64,000 nucleotides of DNA from Rhizobium sp. CF122 (GTDB lineage Bacteria > Pseudomonadota > Alphaproteobacteria > Rhizobiales > Rhizobiaceae). The translations under genes and the position numbers were made by a program. Under the pieces are notes generated by a model. That model was given only the letters and a program-made list of their open reading frames with translations. It had not been told where the DNA came from and did not search any database. Location of the stretch: assembly GCF_000282035.1 (NCBI RefSeq), contig NZ_AKKA01000078.1, forward strand, positions 44,829-108,828, in the 5' to 3' direction. Below are positions 15,856 to 25,727 of the stretch, piece after piece; within the stretch, counting starts at the first letter, position 1; each line of letters opens with the position of its first letter.

Positions 15856-16323
15856 ATGCGTCACGTAGACTTCTCTCCCCTTTATCGTTCCACCGTCGGT
15901 TTCGACCGTCTCTTCACCATGCTCGACAGTCTCGGTCAGCCTGACCAGGGCCAGACCTATCCGCCCTACAATATCGAGCGCACCGGTGAAAACACCTACC
16001 GCATTACTATGGCCGTTGCCGGTTTCGATGAGACCGAAATCTCCATCGAGGCACAGGCCCACGCTCTGACCGTCAAGGGTGAAAAGAGCGAAGACAATGC
16101 GGAAGGCAGTGAGTTCCTCTATCGCGGCATCGCCAAGCGCGCCTTCGAGCGCCGCTTCCAGCTTGCCGACCATGTGGAGGTTACTGCCGCTTCGCTGAAG
16201 AACGGTCTGCTCCACATCGACCTGCTTCGCAGCATTCCGGAAGCCATGAAGCCGCGCAAGATCGCGATTGCGGCTGAGCCGGTCAGCGCGCCGAAGGCCA
16301 TCGAGGCGCAGGTCGCCAACTAA
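15856..16323 (+). CDS. Small heat-shock protein, Hsp20 family
   Basis: This 155-residue alpha-crystallin chaperone starts MRHVDFSPLYRSTVGFDRLF, as in IbpA-type class A rhizobial sHsps. The alpha-crystallin domain covers about 38-130 (NIERTGENTYRITMAVAGF to the GLLHIDL stretch). It lacks the usual I-x-I tail in clear form; a short AIEAQ tail follows. It holds unfolding proteins in large oligomers until DnaK/ClpB can act. The RpoH promoter and ROSE leader give dual heat control, transcriptional and translational. Confidence 0.93.
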   Translation: MRHVDFSPLYRSTVGFDRLFTMLDSLGQPDQGQTYPPYNIERTGENTYRITMAVAGFDETEISIEAQAHALTVKGEKSEDNAEGSEFLYRGIAKRAFERRFQLADHVEVTAASLKNGLLHIDLLRSIPEAMKPRKIAIAAEPVSAPKAIEAQVAN

Positions 16324-16345
16324 TCGGTCCTCCCAGGCCAATGAT

Positions 16346-16380
16346 GCCGGCGGCGCTCGTTCGAGCGCCGCCTTTTTGTT
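16346..16380 (+). terminator. Terminator of hsp20
   Basis: A 10-bp stem GGCGGCGCTC with its complement around GTTC is followed by TTTTTGTT. It lies between convergent genes and may act for both. Confidence 0.9.
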
Positions 16381-16387
16381 ATCGAGG

Positions 16388-17392
16388 TCAGGCTGGGCTT
16401 GCCGCCTCCTCAACTTCCTCTTCGGTGATGCGGTGCGCGGCCTTCGCCGCATATTTCTGCGCGATCACGGCGCAGACCATCAACTGGATCTGATGGAATA
16501 GCATCAGTGGCAGCACGATCGCGCCGACCGATTGCCCGGCAAAGATGACGCTGGCCATCGGCGCGCCGCTGGCGAGGCTCTTCTTCGATCCGCAGAAGGT
16601 GATAGTGATCTCGTCGGCCTTGCTAAAGCCGAGGAGGCGGCTGCCAAACATGGTGAAGCACAAGACGAGAGCAAGCAGACTCATGTCGGCGATAATGACC
16701 GCTGCAATGTCGGCGATCGAGAACGTGTGCCATAGCCCCTCGACGACCGCCTTGCTGAAGGCAAGATAGACGACCATCAGGATCGAGCCGCGGTCAACCG
16801 GCATCAGCAGGGTCTTTTTCGCGCGGATCCAGTTGCCGATCCAGGGCTGGAGCGCCTGGCCGACGACGAAGGGCAGCAGCAGCTGCAGGAGGATCTGTCC
16901 GAGGACGTCCCATGAGAAACTGCCATGGCCGCCGACCGAGAAGAGCAGTCCGACGAGCAGCGGCGTCAGGAACATGCCGAAGATGTTCGAGGCCGATGCC
17001 GAGCATATGGCAGCCGGCACGTTGCCGCCTGCCATGGACGTGAAGGCGATCGAGGATTGCACCGTCGAAGGCAGGACGCAGAGATAAAGGATGCCGAGAT
17101 AGAGGGGCTTCGGCAGGATCCATTCCGGCACGAAGCCGAGACCCAGGCCGAGGATGGGAAACAGGCCGAACGTCGTCAATAGGATCGCAAGATGCAGCCG
17201 CCAATGCAGCAGGCCGGCGATCACGACGTCACGTGACAGGCGGGCGCCGTGCAGGAAGAAGAGGAGGGCCACCGCCAGGTTCGTCGCGATCCCGAAATAG
17301 CCAACAAAGGTGCCTTTGGCGGGCAGCAGCGAGGCGAGGATGACGGTGCAGACCAACAGCATCGTAAAGTTATCGGGTAGAAAACGGCGCAT
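16388..17392 (-). CDS. Bile acid:sodium symporter (BASS) family transporter
   Basis: This 334-residue protein has about ten membrane segments. It is of the YfeH type, with LPSTVQSSIAFTSMAGGN and FCGSKKSLASGAP as conserved motifs in the two halves; both correspond to the sodium- and substrate-binding crossover helices. The family moves organic anions such as bile acids, pantoate or pyruvate with sodium, and the substrate here is unknown. It diverges from a LysR gene 93 bases away, which is the likely regulator. The C-terminal tail is Glu-rich and cytoplasmic. Confidence 0.88.
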   Translation of the reverse strand: MRRFLPDNFTMLLVCTVILASLLPAKGTFVGYFGIATNLAVALLFFLHGARLSRDVVIAGLLHWRLHLAILLTTFGLFPILGLGLGFVPEWILPKPLYLGILYLCVLPSTVQSSIAFTSMAGGNVPAAICSASASNIFGMFLTPLLVGLLFSVGGHGSFSWDVLGQILLQLLLPFVVGQALQPWIGNWIRAKKTLLMPVDRGSILMVVYLAFSKAVVEGLWHTFSIADIAAVIIADMSLLALVLCFTMFGSRLLGFSKADEITITFCGSKKSLASGAPMASVIFAGQSVGAIVLPLMLFHQIQLMVCAVIAQKYAAKAAHRITEEEVEEAASPA

Positions 17393-17485
17393 GACGGATA
17401 CTCATCGAGATCGGTAGATCATTTGTCTTTCTTCCATTATGATACAGGATGCAAGGAATAACAGTTATCGTATTTCTGGATTGCC

Positions 17486-18343
17486 ATGCTTGATCTTACG
17501 CAGCTGCGCAGTTTTGTTGCCGTCGAACAGATGGGAAGCTTCACACTGGCAGCCGAAAGGCTCGGCCTCGGCCAATCGACCGTCAGCCAGCACATCCAGC
17601 GGCTTGAAAGCGCGGTCGGACGGCGGTTGCTGGCGCGCGACACCCACAAGGTGCAACTGACGACCGACGGCGAGGCGCTGCTTAGCCATGCGCGGGCGAT
17701 GCTGGCGATCGAGGCACAGGTTCAGTCGCAATTCAGGGGGCAGAGGCTGCGGGGCAATCTGCGGCTCGGCGTGTCGGAAGACTTCGTGACCAGCCAGCTA
17801 CCGGCAGTGCTCGAGGATTTCGTTCGCTCGCACCCATCGGTCGATTTGGAGCTGACGGTGGCGCTCTCCGGCACGCTCTACGAGATGCAGGATAATGGCG
17901 AGATCGACCTCGTGCTGGCGAAGCGCCGGCTCGGCGATGCACGCGGGCGGCTGGTCTATCGCGAGCCACTGGTCTGGCTAGCACGCGATCCCGAGCACGT
18001 CTTGAGCGGTGGGCTCCTGCCATTGATCGCCTTCCCGCCGCCGAGCGTGACGCGCAGCATTGCACTCGAAGCGTTGGGGCGCAGCCAGGTCGCGTGGCGG
18101 ATCGTCTGTACCTGCGGCAGCCTCAGCGGACTGACGGCGGCAGCGCGGGCGGGGATGGGCGTTCTGGTGCAGCCACGCAGCATGGCGCCATCGGGGTTGA
18201 AGGAGATCGGCAAAGGCAGGCTGCCGGTGCTTGAGGACGTCGAGTTTGTGCTGGTGCCGCGCAAGGGGGCGGACCAGGCACTGGTTTCAGCCCTATCGGA
18301 CGACATCCTTGGCAAGGTGCGCAGCCTTCGCGCCAACGCATGA
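17486..18343 (+). CDS. LysR-family transcriptional regulator
   Basis: This 285-residue regulator begins MLDLTQLRSFVAVEQMGSFT. The winged helix-turn-helix occupies residues 3-62 (AAERLGLGQSTVSQHIQRLE) and the periplasmic-binding-protein-like effector domain about 90-285. It diverges from the BASS transporter gene, the classic arrangement in which a LysR protein controls the neighbour and itself from one shared region (17393-17485). Effector not predictable; the transporter substrate is the natural guess. Confidence 0.88.
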   Translation: MLDLTQLRSFVAVEQMGSFTLAAERLGLGQSTVSQHIQRLESAVGRRLLARDTHKVQLTTDGEALLSHARAMLAIEAQVQSQFRGQRLRGNLRLGVSEDFVTSQLPAVLEDFVRSHPSVDLELTVALSGTLYEMQDNGEIDLVLAKRRLGDARGRLVYREPLVWLARDPEHVLSGGLLPLIAFPPPSVTRSIALEALGRSQVAWRIVCTCGSLSGLTAAARAGMGVLVQPRSMAPSGLKEIGKGRLPVLEDVEFVLVPRKGADQALVSALSDDILGKVRSLRANA

Positions 18344-18444
18344 CAAGCCGTTGGCTTTCAGCCGCCGGACGAACAATCGCGAACCAGTTTCCTAACCTCA
18401 GTTATCGAGAAGGCAGCCTTGTCTTTAAGACCTCAGCTTCGCTA

Positions 18445-18942
18445 TCAAGTGGCGTTGAAGCCAGCGTGATAGCTGACTTTGCCCGCAGGCGTGTCGCCGT
18501 CGAACGCCAAGCGCATGAAATATTCCGCAGGCGCAGCCTCAAAGATCAGATTGGCGTCATTCTGGAAGCCGAAGCGCATATAGTAGCCGGGATCGCCGAG
18601 AACGACGCAGCCTTTGGCTCCGATATCGGCGAGTCGCGATAGCCCGTCGCGAATGAGTTTTCCGCCAATGCCCCCTTTTTGACGGTCCGGCCTGACCGAG
18701 ACCGGTCCGAGTCCATACCAGCCCTTGTCTTCGCCATCGATCGTAACGGGCGAAAACGCGACATGCCCTACAACGGCACCATCCTCGACGGCGACGTGCG
18801 AGACGATCAGGGCGTCCGCATTACGCAGAGCGTCGACGATCTCTGCTTCTGTTTGGCTGCTATAGTCCATCGGTGCGAACGCCGCCTTTGTTATCTGACG
18901 GATCGCCGCGATGTCGCTTAGCTGTTCAGGACGGATTTCCAT
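18445..18942 (-). CDS. GNAT-family N-acetyltransferase
   Basis: This 165-residue protein begins MEIRPEQLSDIAAIRQITKAAF. It carries the acetyl-CoA binding motif GPVSVRPDRQKGGIGGKLIRDGL (about 78-100), matching the Q/RxxGxG/A rule, and the YYMRFGF stretch seen in YhbS-type proteins. The acceptor is unknown. It is convergent with the LysR gene and has no operon partner. Confidence 0.88.
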   Translation of the reverse strand: MEIRPEQLSDIAAIRQITKAAFAPMDYSSQTEAEIVDALRNADALIVSHVAVEDGAVVGHVAFSPVTIDGEDKGWYGLGPVSVRPDRQKGGIGGKLIRDGLSRLADIGAKGCVVLGDPGYYMRFGFQNDANLIFEAAPAEYFMRLAFDGDTPAGKVSYHAGFNAT

Positions 18943-19211
18943 TCGGGTCTCTTTCGCCGTTTTCCGATTTCAGACCGGTGCCCCGTGATAGCGCGGCTGC
19001 GGCAGGGCGGTCAGGGATAGGTAATCAACCACGCCGATCCTGCAACAAAGCTTCATGCCGGCGCAATTCTGGTTCGCCTCTTGCCTCAAAAGTTAATGGA
19101 CTACTTACCATCTTAAGGCGCTTTCAACCCTATGGGTTAGGCATCTGGTTAGGTTCGGGGTCTAGGCTCCCCTGCTGGATGGTCGATCTTCGGGGCAAGG
19201 AGAACGGACCG

Positions 19212-19340
19212 ATGACGTATGGGGTACTCTTCGTATCCGGGCTGGTTGCCTGTGTGATGCTGATTGTCGTGGCCGGACACGACGCGAAAACGACGGATAG
19301 CGGCAAGCCGCAATCCGCCGTGACGGGGCATCAGAATTGA
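19212..19340 (+). CDS. Small single-pass membrane protein (42 aa)
   Basis: This 42-residue protein has a hydrophobic helix (YGVLFVSGLVACVMLIVVAG, about 3-22) and a polar tail of about 20 residues ending TGHQN. AAGGAG lies 9 bases before the ATG. It ends 10 bases from the convergent ltaE stop. Upstream 18943-19211 holds only a repeated GGTTAGG element. The ribosome site and textbook topology support a real membrane peptide; function unknown. Confidence 0.5.
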   Translation: MTYGVLFVSGLVACVMLIVVAGHDAKTTDSGKPQSAVTGHQN

Positions 19341-19350
19341 GCCCTGCGAC

Positions 19351-20400
19351 TCAGCCTGCAAGGCAGCCCAGGAAGCCATCGACGTCTGCCTCATCTGTCG
19401 CAAAGCTGGTGACGAGGCGGACCAGCGTCTCACCCGAGCCGACGAGTTCGGGCGTTGCCGGCGACACCGGCCATTCATAGAACTTCGCGCCCTTCTCCTC
19501 GGCGGTTTTGGCCGCGCTCTTCGCGATGACGGCAAAGACTTCGTTGGCCGAGGTCGGCCATGCGAGGCGGGCCAGGTTGCTCGCGGTGATGCCGGCGCGC
19601 AGACGATCGGACATGCCGTTCGCATGGCGAGCGAGATCGAGCCACAGATCGTTCTCGAAATAGGCATCGAACTGGGCCGCGATGAAGCGGGACTTCGAGA
19701 ACAGCTGGGCGGCGCGCTTGCGGATGAACGGCATCTCTTTCGCCTGCTCCGCATTGAAGAAGACGATCGCTTCCGCGCACCAGCAGCCGTTCTTCGTGCC
19801 ACCGAAGGACAGCATGTCGATGCCGCGCTTCCAGGTCATCTCGGCCGGACTGACACCGAGGGAGACGAGGGCATTGGCAAAGCGTGCGCCGTCCATGTGG
19901 AGGGGTAGGTTGTCCCTTTGGGCGATCGCGGCGATTTCGTCGATTTCCGACAGGCTGTAGACCGTACCGGCTTCCGTCGCCTGAGTGATCGTTACAGCCG
20001 TTGCGCGTCCGTGTTGCACGGCCGTTTGCGGGTAAGCTGCGACCTTCTGCTTCAGTTTAGTCGGATCGATCTTTCCTTCCGCGCCGGGGACGCCGAGCAG
20101 GCGGGCCCCGCTGAAGAAGTCGGGCGCGCCGCATTCGTCCGCAATCACGTGCGCTTCGGAATGGCAGAAGGTGATGCCGCCCGGCCGTTGGACGCTGGCG
20201 AGCGACAAGGAGTTCGCTGCCGTCCCGGTGCCGACGAAGAGGACGGCGACCTCGCGCTCGAAGACTTCGGCAAAGCGCCGCTCGACGCGCCGGTCGAGAT
20301 CGCTCGCGCCATAAGCTGCGGCAAAGCCGTCGGATTCCCGGAGCAGACGTTCGGCGATGGATCGATGGGCGCCGGCCCAGTTGTCGGATGCGAAATACAT
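19351..20400 (-). CDS. ltaE: Low-specificity L-threonine aldolase
   Basis: This 349-residue PLP enzyme cleaves L-threonine or L-allo-threonine into glycine and acetaldehyde. PLP Lys203 lies in SFGGTKNG, and Asp170 in LHMDGARFANA stacks near the cofactor pyridine nitrogen. H80 in FCHSEAHV fits the active-site His that stacks on PLP. Length and start (MYFASDNWAGAH) are normal. It diverges from gltB with 539 bases of shared upstream region, and the two genes both touch amino-acid nitrogen. Confidence 0.9.
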   Translation of the reverse strand: MYFASDNWAGAHRSIAERLLRESDGFAAAYGASDLDRRVERRFAEVFEREVAVLFVGTGTAANSLSLASVQRPGGITFCHSEAHVIADECGAPDFFSGARLLGVPGAEGKIDPTKLKQKVAAYPQTAVQHGRATAVTITQATEAGTVYSLSEIDEIAAIAQRDNLPLHMDGARFANALVSLGVSPAEMTWKRGIDMLSFGGTKNGCWCAEAIVFFNAEQAKEMPFIRKRAAQLFSKSRFIAAQFDAYFENDLWLDLARHANGMSDRLRAGITASNLARLAWPTSANEVFAVIAKSAAKTAEEKGAKFYEWPVSPATPELVGSGETLVRLVTSFATDEADVDGFLGCLAG

Positions 20401-20939
20401 GGAAGGAAACCGCTTGGGATGGATGAGGATCGGGTTCGGGGCGGGACACTACGCGATCATCCCGGCTGGTCAAAGAGGCGGCGTGGAATCCATCACAAAA
20501 ATTGACTTCGGCAATCAATAAACAAAATAGTGCGGAAAGGCGTAATTTTATGTCGCATATATGCGTTGTTTCGGCAATATTAGGTCGCAAACTGCCGATT
20601 TTTTGAATCTGCACTCTTGCGTAGACAATATGTTTCTGGCATAGATCAGGTGAATTAGGACAGTGTTGCTGTCCTATTTTGGCCGCGATGGCCGAAGAGG
20701 CGCCAAAAAACCTTACACTTGTGGGGTTTCACGCTATAGTTCTTCAAAAGCGGGCAAAAGCCCGCGTGCGGAGGCGGATGGCAGGCGCGGGAGCGCACGG
20801 TTGCTTTCCCTGGAAAGCCTGCCGCCGGCGACCGGATCTTCGATAATGCAACAGCGCTGTCACGCGCCGAACCTAGGATCAGGGACGGCGCGCGACAAGA
20901 AGCCGCCCGCAGCCCCGCGGGCTCTGACAGGAGGGAAAG
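20401..20939. promoter_or_regulatory. Divergent ltaE-gltB control region with repeats and palindromes
   Basis: Seen here: TTCGGCAAT twice (20507-20515 and 20570-20578, 63 bases apart, six helical turns), a 12-bp palindrome CGCATATATGCG at 20554-20565, an exact TAGGACAG-N5-CTGTCCTA inverted repeat at 20656-20676, a likely gltB promoter (TTACAC 20713, TATAGT 20735, 16-base spacer), and a GCGGGC-AAAA-GCCCGC hairpin at 20751-20766 in the leader. AGGAGG precedes the gltB ATG. None of these can be tied to a named regulator from sequence. Confidence 0.6.
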
Positions 20940-23900
20940 ATGACGAAGACGCCGTCCACGGGTTTTGACCAGTTCGCAGCAGCAACGATGCGCGCGACGG
21001 CCAATACGCGTAAATTCGCCTCCGGTCTGCCGCGAAAACAGGGGCTTTACGACCCGCGCAACGAGCACGATGCCTGCGGCGTCGGCTTCGTCGCTCATAT
21101 GAAGGGTCAGAAGTCGCACCAGATCGTCAAGGACGGTCTCTTCATTCTCGAGAACCTGACGCATCGCGGTGCCGTCGGCGCCGATCCGCTGATGGGCGAT
21201 GGCGCCGGTATTCTCGTGCAGATTCCGGACCGCTTCTTCCGCGAGGAAATGGCCAAGCAGGGTATCACCCTGCCGAAGGTCGGCGAGTACGGCATGGGCC
21301 ACATTTTCATGCCGCGCGACGAAAAGCAGATCGCGCATTTCAAGAAGGTGATCCAGGACGTCATCACCGAAGAAGGCCAGGTCTTCCTCGGCTTCCGTGA
21401 CGTGCCGGTCGATAACTCCTCGCTGTCGAAGGCGCCCGATATTGCCGCCACCGAGCCGCACCACGTGCAGGTCTTCATCGGTGCCGGCAAGGACGCTGCG
21501 ACGAACGACGAGTTCGAGCGTCGCTTGTTCACGCTCCGCAAGGTGATCTCCAACCGCATTTACGACGAGTTCGACGGCGAGGAGAGCAACTTCTATCCGG
21601 TCTCGCTGTCGTCGGCGACGGTTGTCTATAAGGGCATGTTCCTGGCCTACCAGGTCGGTGCCTACTACAAGGACCTGTCGGACCCGCGTTTCGAAACCGC
21701 GGTCGCCCTCGTCCATCAGCGCTTCTCCACCAACACCTTCCCGTCGTGGAAGCTGGCGCACCCCTATCGCATGGTCGCCCACAATGGCGAGATCAACACG
21801 CTGCGCTCCAACGTCAACTGGATGGCGGCGCGTCAGGCCTCTGTTTCCTCGCCGCTCTTCGGTGACGACATCTCCAAGCTCTGGCCGATCTCCTATGAAG
21901 GCCAGTCGGACACGGCCTGTTTTGACAACGCGCTCGAGTTCCTCGTGCGCGGCGGCTACTCCATGGCGCACGCCGTGATGATGCTGATCCCGGAAGCCTG
22001 GGCCGGCAACCAGTCGATGGCGGCCGAGCGCAAGGCATTCTACGAATATCATGCCGCGCTGATGGAGCCGTGGGACGGACCGGCGGCTGTCGCCTTCACC
22101 GACGGCAAGCAGATCGGCGCGACGCTCGACCGCAACGGTCTGCGTCCTGCACGTTATCTCGTCACCAGCGACGACCGCGTCATCCTCGCTTCGGAAGCCG
22201 GCACGCTGCCGGTGGCTGAAGAGGATATCGTGCAGAAGTGGCGCTTGCAGCCAGGCAAGATGCTGCTGATCGACATGGAAAGAGGCCGGATCGTTTCCGA
22301 CGAGGAAGTGAAGTCCGAGCTTGCGACCAAGCATCCCTACCGCAACTGGCTGGATCGCACGCAGCTCATCCTGGAAGACCTGAAGCCGGTCGAGCCGCGC
22401 GCGCTGCGCCGCGACGTGTCGCTGCTCAACCGCCAGCAGGCCTTCGGCTACACGACCGAAGACACCAAGATCCTGATGTCGCCGATGGCGACGACGGGGC
22501 AGGAAGCCGTCGGCTCGATGGGCACGGATACGCCGATCTCGGCGATGTCGGAGAAGTCGAAGCTGCTCTACACCTACTTCAAGCAGAACTTCGCGCAGGT
22601 TACCAACCCGCCGATCGACCCGATCCGCGAAGAGCTCGTCATGAGCCTCGTCTCGTTCATCGGGCCGCGTCCGAACATTCTCGACCATACTGGCATGGCG
22701 AACGCCAAGCGCCTGGAAGTGCGCCAGCCGATCCTGACCAATGGCGATCTCGAAAAGATCCGCTCGATCGGTCACACCGAGGACCGCTTCGACACCAAGA
22801 CGCTCGACTTCACCTATGACGTCGAGCGTGGCGCCGAAGGCATGCCCGAGATGCTCGACCGCCTCTGTGAGCGCGCGGAAGCGGCGGTGAAGGGCGGCTA
22901 CAACATCATCGTGCTCTCCGACCGCCAGATCGGACCGGACCGAATCGCGATCCCGGCGCTGCTGGCGACCGCTGCTGTCCACCATCACCTTATCCGCAAG
23001 GGTCTTCGCACCTCGGTCGGCCTCGTTGTCGAGACCGGCGAGCCGCGCGAAGTGCATCATTTCTGCCTGCTCGCAGGCTATGGCGCCGAAGCGATCAACC
23101 CTTACCTTGCCTTCGACACGCTGCTCGACATGCATGCCAAGGGCGAATTCCCGAAGGAAGTGGACGCTAGCGAAGTCGTCTACCGCTACATCAAGGCGGT
23201 CGGCAAAGGCATCCTCAAGGTCATGTCGAAGATGGGCATCTCGACCTATCAGTCCTATTGCGGCGGTCAAATCTTCGATGCGATCGGCCTGCAGCAGGAG
23301 CTGGTCGACAAGTACTTCTTCGGTACGGCAACGATGATCGAAGGCGTCGATCTCACGGCGATCGCCGAAGAGACCGTTGCTCGTCACACCTCCGCTTTCG
23401 GCAAGGATCCGCTGCTGGCGACCACGCTGGATATCGGCGGCGAGTATGCCTTCCGCATGCGCGGCGAAAGCCACGCCTGGACGCCGGATGCGGTCGCGAC
23501 ACTGCAGCATGCCGTTCGCGGCAATGCCGAAGACCGCTATCGCGAGTTTGCCGAGATGGTGAACACCTCGGCGCTGCGCATGAACACGATCCGCGGCCTC
23601 TTCAACATCAAGAGCGCCGAACAGCTCGGCCGCGCGCCCGTCTCGGTCGACGAGGTCGAGCCGGCGATCGATATCGTCAAGCGCTTCTCGACCGGTGCCA
23701 TGTCCTTCGGCTCGATCTCCAGAGAGGCGCATACGACGCTGGCGATCGCCATGAATAGGATCGGCGGCAAGTCCAACACCGGCGAGGGGGGCGAAGAGAG
23801 TGATCGCTACATGCCGCTGCCGGACGGTTCGTCGAACCCGGAACGCTCGGCGATCAAGCAGATCGCATCGGGACGCTTCGGTGTGACGACCGAATATCTA

Positions 23901-25661
23901 GTCAATGCCGACATGCTGCAGATCAAGGTCGCGCAGGGGGCAAAGCCCGGCGAAGGCGGCCAGCTGCCCGGCCACAAGGTCGATGCGACGGTTGCCAAGA
24001 CCCGTCACTCGACGCCGGGCGTCGGCCTGATTTCGCCGCCACCGCACCACGACATCTACTCGATCGAAGATCTGGCGCAGCTGATCTACGACCTGAAGAA
24101 CGTCAACCCGACGTCCGATGTCTCGGTAAAGCTCGTCTCGGAAGTCGGCGTCGGCACGGTTGCCGCCGGCGTTGCCAAGGCGCGCGCCGACCACATCACC
24201 GTCTCCGGCTTCGACGGCGGCACCGGCGCATCGCCGCTGACCTCGCTGAAGCATGCGGGCAGCCCGTGGGAAATCGGCCTTGCCGAAACCCAGCAGACGC
24301 TGGTGCTGAACGGCCTGCGTTCGCGCATCGCCCTGCAGGTCGATGGTGGTCTGAAGACCGGCCGCGACGTCATCATCGGTGCGCTTCTCGGCGCTGACGA
24401 GTTCGGCTTCGCGACCGCGCCGCTGATCGCCGCCGGCTGCATCATGATGCGCAAGTGTCACCTGAACACCTGTCCTGTCGGCGTTGCCACGCAGGATCCG
24501 GTTCTGCGCAAGCGCTTCAAGGGCACGCCCGAGCACGTCGTCAACTACTTCTTCTTCGTCGCCAACGAAGTGCGCGAAATCCTGGCGTCTCTCGGCTTCA
24601 CCAAGCTCGATGACATCATCGGCGCTTCGGAGTTGCTCGAGAAGGACGAGATGCTGGCGCACTGGAAGTCCAAGGGTCTCGACTTCAGCCGCATCTTCCA
24701 CAAGGTCGAGGCGCCGAAGGATGCGACCTACTGGACAACCCGCCAGAAGCACCCGATCGACGACATTCTCGATCGCAAGCTGATCGCGGAGGCCGAGTCG
24801 GCATTGTCTTCGAAGACGCCGGTTGCTTTCGAAGTCGATATCAAGAACGTCGACCGTTCGGCGGGCGCGATGTTGTCCGGCGAAGTCGCCAAGCGCTACA
24901 ACCATCGCGGCCTCAAGGACGACACGATCAACGTGACGCTCAAGGGCACGGCAGGTCAGTCGTTTGGCGCCTTCCTGGCGCGCGGCATCACCTTCAACCT
25001 GATCGGTGACGGCAACGACTATGTCGGCAAGGGCCTTTCGGGCGGCAAGATCATCGTCCGGCCGCCGGAGAACTCGAAGATTGTCGCGGAAGAGTCGATC
25101 ATCGTCGGCAACACCGTGCTCTACGGTGCGACCGAAGGCGAGTGCTACTTCCGCGGCGTCGCGGGCGAGCGCTTTGCGGTCCGTAACTCGGGTGCGATCG
25201 CCATCGTCGAAGGCGTGGGTGACCACGGCTGCGAATACATGACGGGCGGTGTCGTTGTCGTGCTCGGCTCGACGGGTCGTAACTTCGCGGCCGGCATGTC
25301 CGGCGGCGTCGCCTATGTGCTCGACGAAACGGGCGATTTCGCCAAGCGCTGCAACATGGCAATGGTCGAGCTCGAGCCGGTTCCGGAAGAGGACGACATG
25401 CTGGAGAAGCTGCATCATCACGGCGGCGACCTCATGCACAAGGGGCGCGTCGACGTCTCCGGTGACATGACGCGCCACGACGAGGAACGCCTCTACCAGT
25501 TGATTTCCAACCATCTGCACTACACGGGTTCTACCCGCGCCAAGCTGATCCTGGACAACTGGGCCGACTACCGTCCGAAGTTCCGCAAGGTCATGCCGGT
25601 CGAGTACCGCCGTGCCCTTGAAGAAATGGAACGCGCCCGCATGGGAATTGCGGCGGAGTAA
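20940..25661 (+). CDS. gltB: Glutamate synthase (NADPH) large subunit
   Basis: This 1573-residue protein makes two glutamates from glutamine and 2-oxoglutarate. A propeptide of about 45 residues precedes Cys46 in HDACGVGF, the amidotransferase nucleophile exposed by cleavage. The amidotransferase domain (to about 440), a central domain, the FMN-binding synthase barrel and the 3Fe-4S cysteines in CHLNTCPVG (about residues 1173-1178) follow, then the C-terminal beta-helix with repeated GGxxYV-type turns. Length is full. It is first in the operon with gltD, separated by a small membrane ORF. Start at 20940 has AGGAGG at good spacing. Confidence 0.97.
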   Translation: MTKTPSTGFDQFAAATMRATANTRKFASGLPRKQGLYDPRNEHDACGVGFVAHMKGQKSHQIVKDGLFILENLTHRGAVGADPLMGDGAGILVQIPDRFFREEMAKQGITLPKVGEYGMGHIFMPRDEKQIAHFKKVIQDVITEEGQVFLGFRDVPVDNSSLSKAPDIAATEPHHVQVFIGAGKDAATNDEFERRLFTLRKVISNRIYDEFDGEESNFYPVSLSSATVVYKGMFLAYQVGAYYKDLSDPRFETAVALVHQRFSTNTFPSWKLAHPYRMVAHNGEINTLRSNVNWMAARQASVSSPLFGDDISKLWPISYEGQSDTACFDNALEFLVRGGYSMAHAVMMLIPEAWAGNQSMAAERKAFYEYHAALMEPWDGPAAVAFTDGKQIGATLDRNGLRPARYLVTSDDRVILASEAGTLPVAEEDIVQKWRLQPGKMLLIDMERGRIVSDEEVKSELATKHPYRNWLDRTQLILEDLKPVEPRALRRDVSLLNRQQAFGYTTEDTKILMSPMATTGQEAVGSMGTDTPISAMSEKSKLLYTYFKQNFAQVTNPPIDPIREELVMSLVSFIGPRPNILDHTGMANAKRLEVRQPILTNGDLEKIRSIGHTEDRFDTKTLDFTYDVERGAEGMPEMLDRLCERAEAAVKGGYNIIVLSDRQIGPDRIAIPALLATAAVHHHLIRKGLRTSVGLVVETGEPREVHHFCLLAGYGAEAINPYLAFDTLLDMHAKGEFPKEVDASEVVYRYIKAVGKGILKVMSKMGISTYQSYCGGQIFDAIGLQQELVDKYFFGTATMIEGVDLTAIAEETVARHTSAFGKDPLLATTLDIGGEYAFRMRGESHAWTPDAVATLQHAVRGNAEDRYREFAEMVNTSALRMNTIRGLFNIKSAEQLGRAPVSVDEVEPAIDIVKRFSTGAMSFGSISREAHTTLAIAMNRIGGKSNTGEGGEESDRYMPLPDGSSNPERSAIKQIASGRFGVTTEYLVNADMLQIKVAQGAKPGEGGQLPGHKVDATVAKTRHSTPGVGLISPPPHHDIYSIEDLAQLIYDLKNVNPTSDVSVKLVSEVGVGTVAAGVAKARADHITVSGFDGGTGASPLTSLKHAGSPWEIGLAETQQTLVLNGLRSRIALQVDGGLKTGRDVIIGALLGADEFGFATAPLIAAGCIMMRKCHLNTCPVGVATQDPVLRKRFKGTPEHVVNYFFFVANEVREILASLGFTKLDDIIGASELLEKDEMLAHWKSKGLDFSRIFHKVEAPKDATYWTTRQKHPIDDILDRKLIAEAESALSSKTPVAFEVDIKNVDRSAGAMLSGEVAKRYNHRGLKDDTINVTLKGTAGQSFGAFLARGITFNLIGDGNDYVGKGLSGGKIIVRPPENSKIVAEESIIVGNTVLYGATEGECYFRGVAGERFAVRNSGAIAIVEGVGDHGCEYMTGGVVVVLGSTGRNFAAGMSGGVAYVLDETGDFAKRCNMAMVELEPVPEEDDMLEKLHHHGGDLMHKGRVDVSGDMTRHDEERLYQLISNHLHYTGSTRAKLILDNWADYRPKFRKVMPVEYRRALEEMERARMGIAAE

Positions 25662-25727
25662 TGCTCTTGAATCGCTAGGTCTATAACTGCTCTGACGAGG
25701 GGCACGGAGATACCGGAAAGGACGCTG

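Noticed and set aside
20655..23732. Minus-strand open frame of over 1000 codons opposite gltB
   Set aside because: It is a GC-driven shadow of gltB, lacks a recognisable domain and has arginine/aspartate-rich composition typical of antisense frames.
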